Assembly: GCA_009774765.1 (NCBI GenBank)
Contig: VSOK01000044.1
Location: 1 to 21,149 of the forward strand
Reading direction: 5' to 3'
DNA length: 21,149 nt
Origin: Bacteroidales bacterium
GTDB lineage: Bacteria > Bacteroidota > Bacteroidia > Bacteroidales > UBA932
Shown piece by piece: positions 6,428 through 13,654 of this stretch. How positions within the stretch are numbered: the first letter of the stretch is position 1; each line of letters begins with the position of its first letter. The notes beneath the pieces are model-generated. The model saw only the letters and a program-made list of their open reading frames with translations. It was not told the DNA's origin and did not search any database. Made by a program: the position numbers and the translations under genes.

Positions 6428-8425
6428 CTATCTGCCGAAAAAATATTCCGGTACGCGCTCCGGACTGAGCATCTGCCACAATGAAGCGACTGTCCATCCC
6501 GGTGCAAAAATATTGTTGTAGAAACCTTTGCCGTTGCGGCCATAGTCCCAGGCCGTATGCTGCACCACCTCAGGATAATATCCAGGCTTGGCTATATTGA
6601 AATGGCTTTCGTCTGTCGGCATAAGCTGAAGCATAGAAGTCCTTATGACTTCGGAGAACTCCGCGAAACGGCTGTCCCCATATTCAGCCGACAGCCAGTC
6701 AAGAATTGCGGCGAACTCAAATATGAAAACGTCTATATGGTTGTTCTCCACTGAGACATTTCCCCAGCCGCGCGATTTGAATCCGGCATCCCCGAGCATC
6801 TGGCCCTGGGCGAAAGGCACATCCCACAGATAATACCACGAAAGTGCAAAATAGGCACTCTTGCGGCACAGGTCAGCATACCGGGCGCGTTCCTTTCCTT
6901 TGGTTACAAATGTCATATAGTACATAGCCGTAGACGCGTACAGGGAGGCTTCCTTGTCCTCGCAGTCAGCATCAAGGGTCGACGAGAAATAATCAGCCTT
7001 TGAAATAAGTTCTTTCTCCAGATAGTCAGCCGTAGCCTTCGCTGATGCGAGGTACGATTTGTCACGGAAATATTTATAGGCCATAGCAAGAGGAAGGGTT
7101 GCGGACGGAGTGCTTCCGCCAGTAGGGTCTATGACCTTCAGATTGTCGTCGAATTTGCGCGGGAAACTTCCGTCAGGGTTCTGGAGCCTGAGGAAATTGT
7201 CAAGCAGCCTGTGCATACGGGCCTCCCATTCAGGGTGTCTGCGGCCTTTGGATTTCTCGTAAGAGAGATAATTCAGTATCGCATATACTCCTTCCGACTG
7301 GCGGCGGATACTGTAGACAGAAGTTTCATTTCCTCTCTCAAAATCAACTGATTCGCGGAAAAATCCGTTCGGGGTGAATCCGTATTCAAGGAAACTGTCA
7401 AACACCGATACGGCATCCTCAACAAGCCTGCTGTCACCTTTGGAGTCGCCATATTCAAGGGCGTTGTAGGCATTGAGAAGCACGCGGCCGATAAATCCGA
7501 CCTCCATCAGCCCTCTGCTGGCACAAGTCGCCGTCTCAAGATGGATACCAGAATAGAATTTGACGTCATAGTCACCTACATAGCTCGCACGGAAGAAATC
7601 AGCAAGAACTTCCTTGGCCTTTTCCTCCCCATATCCGGTATGGACCGGCTGAGGACGGAAAGCATCGTACGAACGGTTCCATACATCGGCTACAAAACTT
7701 GAATAATCTTCAGCCTGCCCCGCTTTCACTTCCCAATGTATTGAAATGCTTTCACCTGCCTCAAGCTTGTAGAAAGTCTGCACTGCAGGTGCAAGGGTCA
7801 GTTTGCGGATATAGCTTTTCGGAGCTTCACTGTACGGGAATCCATACACCAGTGAAGCCTTGCCGCCTACATTGCGGAATCCGGTAAATCCTATAGATGT
7901 CGGCCCTCCGAGTATCGCTTCACCATAATTATGGGCGGAAAGGGCCTCAACATCATGTTCATCCGTCCGGAGGACAGTATAATATTTCCCGTCAGCCTCA
8001 TTGAAGATACCTGTCAGAGGTGCACTCAGACGGTCTTCACGTACCTGCCAGCTGTCGCTGGTGTGGAAAGACGGAGCGCGGTCAGGAGAACGCAGGTTTT
8101 TCCTGTACCAGAATCCGGGCATATAAAAAAGGCAGCCGTTGTGGTCAAACCCGGACGACATCACCTCCTCATAGCTGAAATATACTCTTTCCGATGCTGC
8201 GACAGTAACTTCTATTCCGCATACGCCGTCTTTACAGGAAGTCTTCCTCGTTATCATGACGGGAAGCTCAGAATCGGCCTTGAGCATTCCGTCGCCTTTA
8301 TCCTGAAGTTCATAAGTAACGGCAGGGTTGCCAGGTTTCTTGACACTGACAGTGCTGGTCGTCTCCTGTGCCTGTGCACTTAAGGCAGCACAGACGGACA
8401 GCAATACGAGAAACATTTTTTTCAT
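6428..8425 (-). CDS. secreted six-hairpin-like protein, putative glycoside-active enzyme
   Basis: A 665-aa secreted protein (signal MKKMFLVLLSVCAALSAQA). I do not recognise a named family. Residues about 25-250 look like an all-beta N-terminal domain (VTYELQDKGDGML, RVYFSYEEV). From about 260 on the chain is helical, with repeated elements such as GFIGRVLLNAYNALEYGD, EGVYAILNYLSYE, RLLDNFLRLQNPDGSFPRKFD, ATADYLEKELI and YASTAMYYMTFV. This pattern is seen in (alpha/alpha)6-barrel glycoside hydrolases and polysaccharide lyases. Possible active-site regions rich in Trp, His and acids are SVENNHIDVFIFEF and EVVQHTAWDYGRNGKGFYNN near the C terminus. First gene of the six-gene operon, with a plausible promoter just upstream. 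The context suggests it acts on the same glycan as the DUF1080 protein. The catalytic residues cannot be named with confidence. Confidence 0.75.
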   Translation of the reverse strand: MKKMFLVLLSVCAALSAQAQETTSTVSVKKPGNPAVTYELQDKGDGMLKADSELPVMITRKTSCKDGVCGIEVTVAASERVYFSYEEVMSSGFDHNGCLFYMPGFWYRKNLRSPDRAPSFHTSDSWQVREDRLSAPLTGIFNEADGKYYTVLRTDEHDVEALSAHNYGEAILGGPTSIGFTGFRNVGGKASLVYGFPYSEAPKSYIRKLTLAPAVQTFYKLEAGESISIHWEVKAGQAEDYSSFVADVWNRSYDAFRPQPVHTGYGEEKAKEVLADFFRASYVGDYDVKFYSGIHLETATCASRGLMEVGFIGRVLLNAYNALEYGDSKGDSRLVEDAVSVFDSFLEYGFTPNGFFRESVDFERGNETSVYSIRRQSEGVYAILNYLSYEKSKGRRHPEWEARMHRLLDNFLRLQNPDGSFPRKFDDNLKVIDPTGGSTPSATLPLAMAYKYFRDKSYLASAKATADYLEKELISKADYFSSTLDADCEDKEASLYASTAMYYMTFVTKGKERARYADLCRKSAYFALSWYYLWDVPFAQGQMLGDAGFKSRGWGNVSVENNHIDVFIFEFAAILDWLSAEYGDSRFAEFSEVIRTSMLQLMPTDESHFNIAKPGYYPEVVQHTAWDYGRNGKGFYNNIFAPGWTVASLWQMLSPERVPEYFFGR

Positions 8426-8452
8426 CTTTGTCTTTAATTGTTAAATATCACG

Positions 8453-8482
8453 CAAATATAATTAAGATTTTCCTTTAACCAA
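8453..8482 (-). promoter_or_regulatory. putative Bacteroidetes-type promoter for the 3-keto operon
   Basis: On the minus strand, 8453-8460 reads TATATTTG, a match to the Bacteroidetes -7 element TAnnTTTG. TTGG at 8479-8482 lies 18 bases upstream, close to the usual spacing for the TTTG -33 element. It sits 27 bp before the ATG at 8425, which would give a very short leader. No other good candidate was seen upstream of this operon. Confidence 0.5.
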
Positions 8483-8537
8483 TTTATTTTTGTGCCAAAT
8501 GTGTACGAACACAGTGGCAACGGGACGAAGATTTTTT

Positions 8538-8545
8538 TACTTTTG
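8538..8545 (+). promoter_or_regulatory. putative -7 box of the GH43 gene
   Basis: TACTTTTG matches the Bacteroidetes -7 consensus TAnnTTTG and ends 21 bp before the ATG at 8567. The -33 position holds only a weak GTGG (8514-8517), so this promoter may be weak or depend on an activator. It lies back-to-back with the promoter of the leftward operon. Confidence 0.4.
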
Positions 8546-8566
8546 CAGACAAAACATTGTTGCTAT

Positions 8567-9493
8567 ATGTACAGATTTTTAACATCCATCGCCTTATGCG
8601 CGATTTTATGCGCATTGCCGACAGACGGGAAAGCTCCGGACAAGCCTCTTGCCCTGGCGGATCCGTTCATTTTTTACCACAACGGACTTTACTATGCATA
8701 CGGGACCGGAGGTTCAGGCGGCTTTGATGTATACAGTTCCAGAAATTTGGGAAAATGGCAGCTCTGTCCTCACAAGGCACTTTCAAAAGACGATTCATAC
8801 GGAGAGAAATGGTTCTGGGCACCGGAGGTATATCAGAATCCAGACAACGGTAAATTCTATCTTTTCTACAGCGCGGAAGAGCATATATGCGTAGCGGTCT
8901 CCGATTCTCCGGAAGGTCCGTTCAGACAGGACATACAGGAGCCGATGTTTGAAGAAAAGGCCATAGACTCGTCACTTTTCATAGATACCGACGGAAAAGC
9001 ATATCTTTATTTTGTCAGATTTACCGGAGGGAATGTCATCTGGTGCGCCGAACTTACGGACGACTGGATGCACATTCATCCTGAAACACTAAAAGAATGT
9101 ATTTCCGCGGAACTCCCGTGGGAGAGGAAGATGGCACGTGTGGCAGAAGGTCCTACCGTACTGAAAAAGGACGGTACATATTATCTGATATATTCCGCCA
9201 ACCATTTTCAGTCACAGGACTATGGAGTGGGCTATGCAACCGCAGACAGCCCGGAAGGAGGATGGGTCAAAAACGCGGATCCGATTCTGTGCAAACCATC
9301 AAACGGACTCAAAGGCACAGGGCACGGAAGCGTATTCAAAGACCGCAAGGGAAATATGCACTATGTATTCCATTCGCACAAAGATGAAGAAAATGTAAAT
9401 CCGCGCATCCTGCATATCGCGGATATCACAATCTCGGACGGTCATATCGTAATCGACACATCCTCGATATTCACCCCTGCAGTACGCAGATAA
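8567..9493 (+). CDS. secreted glycoside hydrolase family 43 enzyme
   Basis: A 308-aa five-bladed beta-propeller glycoside hydrolase with a signal peptide (MYRFLTSIALCAILCALPTDGKA). All three GH43 catalytic residues are visible: the general base Asp in LADPFI (D32), the pKa-modulating Asp in AIDSSLF (D134) and the acid Glu in VAEGPT (E194). Blade signatures repeat (YYAYGTGG, WAPEVYQNPDNGKFYLFYSA, GTYYLIYSANHF, GTGHGSVFKDRKGNMHYVFHSH). The length indicates a single catalytic domain without a C-terminal accessory domain. Family activities are mostly alpha-L-arabinofuranosidase, beta-xylosidase or exo-beta-galactosidase; which one applies is unclear. The ATG at 8567 is preferred over a GTG at 8492 because it begins directly with a signal peptide. 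It is the only locus gene on the + strand and ends at a strong terminator. Confidence 0.9.
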   Translation: MYRFLTSIALCAILCALPTDGKAPDKPLALADPFIFYHNGLYYAYGTGGSGGFDVYSSRNLGKWQLCPHKALSKDDSYGEKWFWAPEVYQNPDNGKFYLFYSAEEHICVAVSDSPEGPFRQDIQEPMFEEKAIDSSLFIDTDGKAYLYFVRFTGGNVIWCAELTDDWMHIHPETLKECISAELPWERKMARVAEGPTVLKKDGTYYLIYSANHFQSQDYGVGYATADSPEGGWVKNADPILCKPSNGLKGTGHGSVFKDRKGNMHYVFHSHKDEENVNPRILHIADITISDGHIVIDTSSIFTPAVRR

Positions 9494-9516
9494 TCATCTT
9501 AAAGCGGGATTGCCAC

Positions 9517-9567
9517 AAAAAGTTCAGGATGCAGATTTTGATGATAACCTGCATCCTGAACTTTTTT
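9517..9567. terminator. bidirectional hairpin terminator
   Basis: An 18-bp perfect inverted repeat: AAAAAGTTCAGGATGCAG at 9517-9534 and its complement at 9549-9566, with a 14-base loop. The 3' arm ends in six T on the + strand (9562-9567), and the 5' arm gives five T on the - strand. It can therefore stop transcription of GH43 from the left and of the long SusC/D operon from the right. The right edge touches the stop codon of the DUF4091 gene (9567-9569). Confidence 0.88.
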
Positions 9568-11108
9568 CAATAACCTCTGACAAGCCTGTTGTGCAGAGCC
9601 GTGACATATTTCAGATTGTCCGTAAACAAGGACGGATTCTTATAGACATTCTGCAGCAATGCTTCCGCAGCTTCCCTACCATTTTTCAAGGCATACATCT
9701 CAAGCATATCGTAATCCTCGACGCCGTCACGCCATCTTTCAAGGCGTACGGAAACACACGGCTCATCAACACCGAAAGGTTCTCCCGGGTACACAAGGAT
9801 TCCGTCTCCGTCAGGCAGATCCGCCCTTGGCTTCAGCGGCTTCATACTGCTGAACGAATTCACAACCCAATAAAGGAACCCTGTGGTCCTTTCTTTCCAG
9901 CATCTCCACATCAATGCCCTATTGGCTATGCCGCTGGAATTTAAAGCCAGTCCGGGATAATCCGACATACAGACATATTGCCACCACTCCTGACCGTTCT
10001 TAAGCTTAGCCCTGCACATTTCAGACCTTGCCTCATTGGACTGAAGGGACCAGACTCCAGTGCAGAAAATATCTGTCGCACCGTCAAGAATATCGAATAC
10101 GCCAAAGATGTCGTCGCTTTTATCCTTCCCGCAATAAAAAGTAGTTATTATTTCCGCTTTTTCAGAATATCCGTGAAGCCTGTCTCCCATAGCCCTGATC
10201 TGATCGTATTCAGCCTGCACCGTAGGCTCGTCCCACACATAGAAAAAGGCCTTGTCAAGAATCCCTTCCGCATCAGCACGCGCAAGCATAGCCTCAAGCT
10301 GCATATCATCCAGCCCGTGAAACGGCAATGCAACCCTGACGAAACGCGGGTCTTTAAGATATTCCCAGGTCCTGTCATCATCCCAAGGATACGGAGAAGA
10401 ACTGCATTCAGTCTTCATCGTGCCTGAAATCCAGGTTGAAAAATACGGAGACACCCTATATTCCAGCAAAAGGTCAGAAACCTTTTTTCTCGCTTCAATC
10501 TTCTGAAGTCCGGTCAGCCCGTCAAGCATAATATTGTCCGGATTTATACCGAATACGGACGGGATAGCCGGTGTCTCCGGAAGTCCGGCATCAACGACCG
10601 TCACATCAACCGCCACCGCGTATTCACATTTTGAATTGCGGAAACGTATCACTTCTGTATGTGTTCCTGCAGGAGCGTCCGAAAGAGCCTTGAACGAAAG
10701 CCAGACTTTCAGGATGTTTTTCTCCGGTCTTATCCTGTCACCGCAAGGTACAAGGACATCATCTGCCAGGACACCAAAGCTTTTGACTTCCCTGCACCTG
10801 AATTCAACTGCATCCGGCTTGCCGTCACGTTCAATATCGAGCGGCTCATTGCCGGCAGTGGCAACAACGAGCTGCAGATGTTCGTTTTCATTCCTCATAA
10901 GTATGATTTCAGCCCTGTTGGCAGGGGGACACCCGGCATAATCAGAAATTTTATCAAAACTATGCAGAAGCCAGGTATCAGACGGTTCAGGGAGGACAAC
11001 ATCATCTTCCCTGTTTGCTGTCGAACCTTCTATGTCATGGCAGGAGACCAGCGTCAGAGACACAGCGGCACATAATGCACACCGTATTATATTGCAAGTT
11101 ATTTTCAT
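9567..11108 (-). CDS. DUF4091/GH123-like lipoprotein
   Basis: A 513-aa lipoprotein (lipobox LVSC, Cys23). Residues about 40-175 form a beta-rich domain (IILMRNENEHLQLVV ... GTHTEVIRFRN). A TIM-barrel-like region follows, from IPSVFGIN on. FFYVWDEP at 288-295 contains an Asp-Glu pair (D293-E294) like the catalytic DE of GH123 beta-N-acetylgalactosaminidases. The C-terminal part has the DUF4091 signature: GFLYWVVNSF, DGDGILVYPG and SVRLERWRDGVEDYDMLEM. Family members are annotated as glycoside hydrolase domain-containing proteins, mostly without tested activity. The start overlaps the GH27 stop by ATGA, so the two genes are translationally coupled. Last gene of the operon. GH123-like N-acetyl-hexosaminidase activity is possible but not shown. 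Confidence 0.82.
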   Translation of the reverse strand: MKITCNIIRCALCAAVSLTLVSCHDIEGSTANREDDVVLPEPSDTWLLHSFDKISDYAGCPPANRAEIILMRNENEHLQLVVATAGNEPLDIERDGKPDAVEFRCREVKSFGVLADDVLVPCGDRIRPEKNILKVWLSFKALSDAPAGTHTEVIRFRNSKCEYAVAVDVTVVDAGLPETPAIPSVFGINPDNIMLDGLTGLQKIEARKKVSDLLLEYRVSPYFSTWISGTMKTECSSSPYPWDDDRTWEYLKDPRFVRVALPFHGLDDMQLEAMLARADAEGILDKAFFYVWDEPTVQAEYDQIRAMGDRLHGYSEKAEIITTFYCGKDKSDDIFGVFDILDGATDIFCTGVWSLQSNEARSEMCRAKLKNGQEWWQYVCMSDYPGLALNSSGIANRALMWRCWKERTTGFLYWVVNSFSSMKPLKPRADLPDGDGILVYPGEPFGVDEPCVSVRLERWRDGVEDYDMLEMYALKNGREAAEALLQNVYKNPSLFTDNLKYVTALHNRLVRGY

Positions 11109-12475
11109 TTCCTATCCTTTAAATTTATTTCAAACAGTTTCACTCCGTGGGCATCTATTCCGCACGATATGGCACAATCTTTAACATTCACTTCCTCTCC
11201 GGACCACAGTTCGGTTATTTCCGCATCACCGGTAAAATTTATTTCATCCAGTGCGAAACTGAAATCTTCGGCATCGGAATCCCCTGTATTGAAGACCGCC
11301 ACATAGTGCGATTTCCCGTTTGCGCTCCTGGCATACCAGGCGATGATGTCACCACGAGCAAAAAGCTCCTTGTTACAGACAGAATTCTGATTGATTTCCA
11401 AGACTTTCCCATTGGTCAGAAGCTTAAGCGTAAAATCGTCAATCTCGGGCAGATTACATCCTATCATAAGCGGAGAGCGGAACATAGCCCACAATGTCAT
11501 CAAAGTATATTGTTCAGCTTCCGTAAAATTTGTCGGACGAGGCCCGCCACGCATCGCACGTCTTGCCATAGGACCGACCGGAAGCATATCGGCATCAGGC
11601 CAATGCCCCCGCACTGCATATCCCTGCCATTTGCGGCATAGCGAAAACTGCTCTTTAAGCGAATCCCAGCTGTCCCAGAAATCCTCTGATATACGCCACA
11701 TCTGCGCGCTTCTGCGCAGATCAGCAATATTTTCAACAGGTGCCGGTCCAGGAGAGAGGCTCATTACAACCTTACGCCCCATTCTGGATACAGCCGAGGC
11801 CACAGCACCGATCTCATCACTGGCATACACCGGTGAAAGCATATCGTCAGCCTTGATATAATCTATGCCCCAGGATTCATACAATTCAAATATGGAATCA
11901 TAATATTCCTGAGCACCCGGCCTGCTCATATCAATTCCATAAAATCCGGAATACCAGTCACACCTCGAGTTGATATCCGCTATATCACGTGCCGTATATA
12001 CTGTACCTTTTACAGGCGTATCCATCTCCACAGCCTGAACCGGAATCCCTCTCATAATATGAAGTCCTATCTTCAGGCCTATGCCATGCACATAATCCGC
12101 AAGCGGAGCCAGCCCTTTCCCGCCGGCTGAAGAAGGATATTTTTCGGGATCGGGGACAAGTCTTCCGTACGCATCTATAAGCTGCTCCGGACAAGGGCTT
12201 TCATACTGTTCTAAAGTGACCATCCCGGGTGCATACCAACCGGCATCTATAACGACATACTCCCAACCGTATTCTCTCAGGTTTGCTGACATATAGTCAG
12301 CATTGGCCTTCACCTCATCCTCAGTAACGGAAGTCCCGAAACAGATCCAACTGTTCCATCCCATAGGAGGGGCAGCGGCAAGCATTTCGTCTTCAGCATC
12401 CTGCCGGCCATTGCAGCCGGACAGGACACAGAATACCATAAGGACGACAGCCGTCAGCTTTTTCATTATCCTCAT
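11105..12475 (-). CDS. GH27 family glycoside hydrolase, lipoprotein (alpha-galactosidase-like)
   Basis: A 456-aa GH27 enzyme with a lipobox (VLSGC, Cys21). The clan-D start PPMGWNSWICFG (36-47) is clear. The nucleophile is Asp210 in IDYIKAD, and the probable acid/base is Asp265 in WRISEDFWDSW. The C-terminal beta domain follows (SHYVAVFNTGDSD ... ELWSGEEVNV). Known GH27 activities are alpha-galactosidase, alpha-N-acetylgalactosaminidase, beta-L-arabinopyranosidase and isomaltodextranase. The pocket loops DYIKADDM and DMLSPV differ from the classic DYLKYDNC, so the specificity is open. Two start codons are possible, ATG at 12475 or 12466, both leading into the same signal. It starts 14 bp after the FISUMP gene and overlaps the DUF4091 gene by 4 bp, so all three share one transcript. 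Confidence 0.9.
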   Translation of the reverse strand: MRIMKKLTAVVLMVFCVLSGCNGRQDAEDEMLAAAPPMGWNSWICFGTSVTEDEVKANADYMSANLREYGWEYVVIDAGWYAPGMVTLEQYESPCPEQLIDAYGRLVPDPEKYPSSAGGKGLAPLADYVHGIGLKIGLHIMRGIPVQAVEMDTPVKGTVYTARDIADINSRCDWYSGFYGIDMSRPGAQEYYDSIFELYESWGIDYIKADDMLSPVYASDEIGAVASAVSRMGRKVVMSLSPGPAPVENIADLRRSAQMWRISEDFWDSWDSLKEQFSLCRKWQGYAVRGHWPDADMLPVGPMARRAMRGGPRPTNFTEAEQYTLMTLWAMFRSPLMIGCNLPEIDDFTLKLLTNGKVLEINQNSVCNKELFARGDIIAWYARSANGKSHYVAVFNTGDSDAEDFSFALDEINFTGDAEITELWSGEEVNVKDCAISCGIDAHGVKLFEINLKDRK

Positions 12476-12489
12476 ATACGAAATTTCTG

Positions 12490-13581
12490 TCAATCAAGTA
12501 CACAGCGGACATTGAACCCCCTCTGCCTGTTATAAGGGTAGAGCGCGGCCCCGTGATCATTTTTGTTGAACGCGAATGTAAGCGCCTGGGTCGGGAACAA
12601 CGCAGGATCAGGATCCCAAGGTATCGAATCACCTTCCTGAGGTACCGTGGATGTCCAGAAATATGTGAAACTTCCTTTCTCGATGACAGGATTGTCCTTT
12701 ACAGGTTCCCAGATATAACCGGCACCCACAATATTGAATCCGAGAGTATTCTTGTTTTCCGCTCCGGCATCCCAATAGTTTTTGTCTTTCAACGCTTCCC
12801 CAGGCTGAGTGTTGTCCGGAGTGTTGTTGATAAGATATTCCCATTCCTGTCTGGTCGGCACATGCCACCCTGACGGGCAGATACCCTGTATCTTTTCGCC
12901 GTATTCGGCGCCATTTTCTCCACGGACAGCCGCTGTCCAGGAATAATATCCTCCAAGTACAGCAGTAATTCCGTCATCCTCACCGTCCACAGGGACATAG
13001 AACTTGACATCTTCGTCCGTCAGAATCGTGCCGTCAGAATATTCAGTCGCACGCATATTGTCCGCGAGCCAGACCGCATATTCACCTGTCATCGCATCCG
13101 CACTGCGCATTACACGGTACATTTCACCGTCACGTGGATCGGAGAAAGGCTTATAAAAACGGAGCAGCCTCATACTCCTGACTTCACTGCGTGAGGACGA
13201 ATTACCGTTGACTCCTTCGACACACCAGAATACTTCCCCCTGACGATACTCACCGACTCCGAGAGATGCGAGCAGATTATCCAGTTCAAGATGCGTCAAA
13301 GAAATAGAAGTACCATCGCACTCCACCCTCTCAACACCGGAAAATTCCTCGTCAAGACTGAAAAGTATGGAATATGAAGTTCCGCTGTCTTCAGACGACC
13401 ATTCAAAATTCAAAGTTTTCGACTGATTCCCGTAATCAAGTTCAATGTTCTCCAGATCCCACGGTTCGATTACATCGATCTCTCCTATGACCGGGTCTTT
13501 TACATTGCTGTTCCCTTCCAGTCCATTGCAGGAGACAGCCGTCATCGCAGCTGCCGCTGCAAAAAACATAATCTTTTTCAT
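12490..13581 (-). CDS. SusE-position surface lipoprotein with FISUMP domain
   Basis: A 363-aa lipoprotein (AVSC, Cys18). Residues about 30-150 resemble a SusE/Ig-like sandwich (LNFEWSSEDSGTSYSILFSLDEEF ... GEVFWCVEGVNG). The C-terminal half (about 155-363) is a Fib_succ_major (FISUMP) domain with its markers: MYRVMRS, VWLADNMRAT, GICPSGWHVPTRQEWEYLI, YFWTST and RGFNVRCVLD. Position directly after SusD is that of a SusE/SusF-type surface glycan-binding protein, and ligand binding at the cell surface is the best inference. No catalytic residues are evident. The 73-bp gap to SusD is the longest inside the SusC-to-DUF4091 part and shows no clear terminator or promoter. Confidence 0.83.
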   Translation of the reverse strand: MKKIMFFAAAAAMTAVSCNGLEGNSNVKDPVIGEIDVIEPWDLENIELDYGNQSKTLNFEWSSEDSGTSYSILFSLDEEFSGVERVECDGTSISLTHLELDNLLASLGVGEYRQGEVFWCVEGVNGNSSSRSEVRSMRLLRFYKPFSDPRDGEMYRVMRSADAMTGEYAVWLADNMRATEYSDGTILTDEDVKFYVPVDGEDDGITAVLGGYYSWTAAVRGENGAEYGEKIQGICPSGWHVPTRQEWEYLINNTPDNTQPGEALKDKNYWDAGAENKNTLGFNIVGAGYIWEPVKDNPVIEKGSFTYFWTSTVPQEGDSIPWDPDPALFPTQALTFAFNKNDHGAALYPYNRQRGFNVRCVLD

Positions 13582-13654
13582 TGCATTAGAGTTTTTAGTC
13601 CAGGAACGTCCTATTTCAGAACTGTTCCATCTATGTTATTAACTTACAGTTCCA

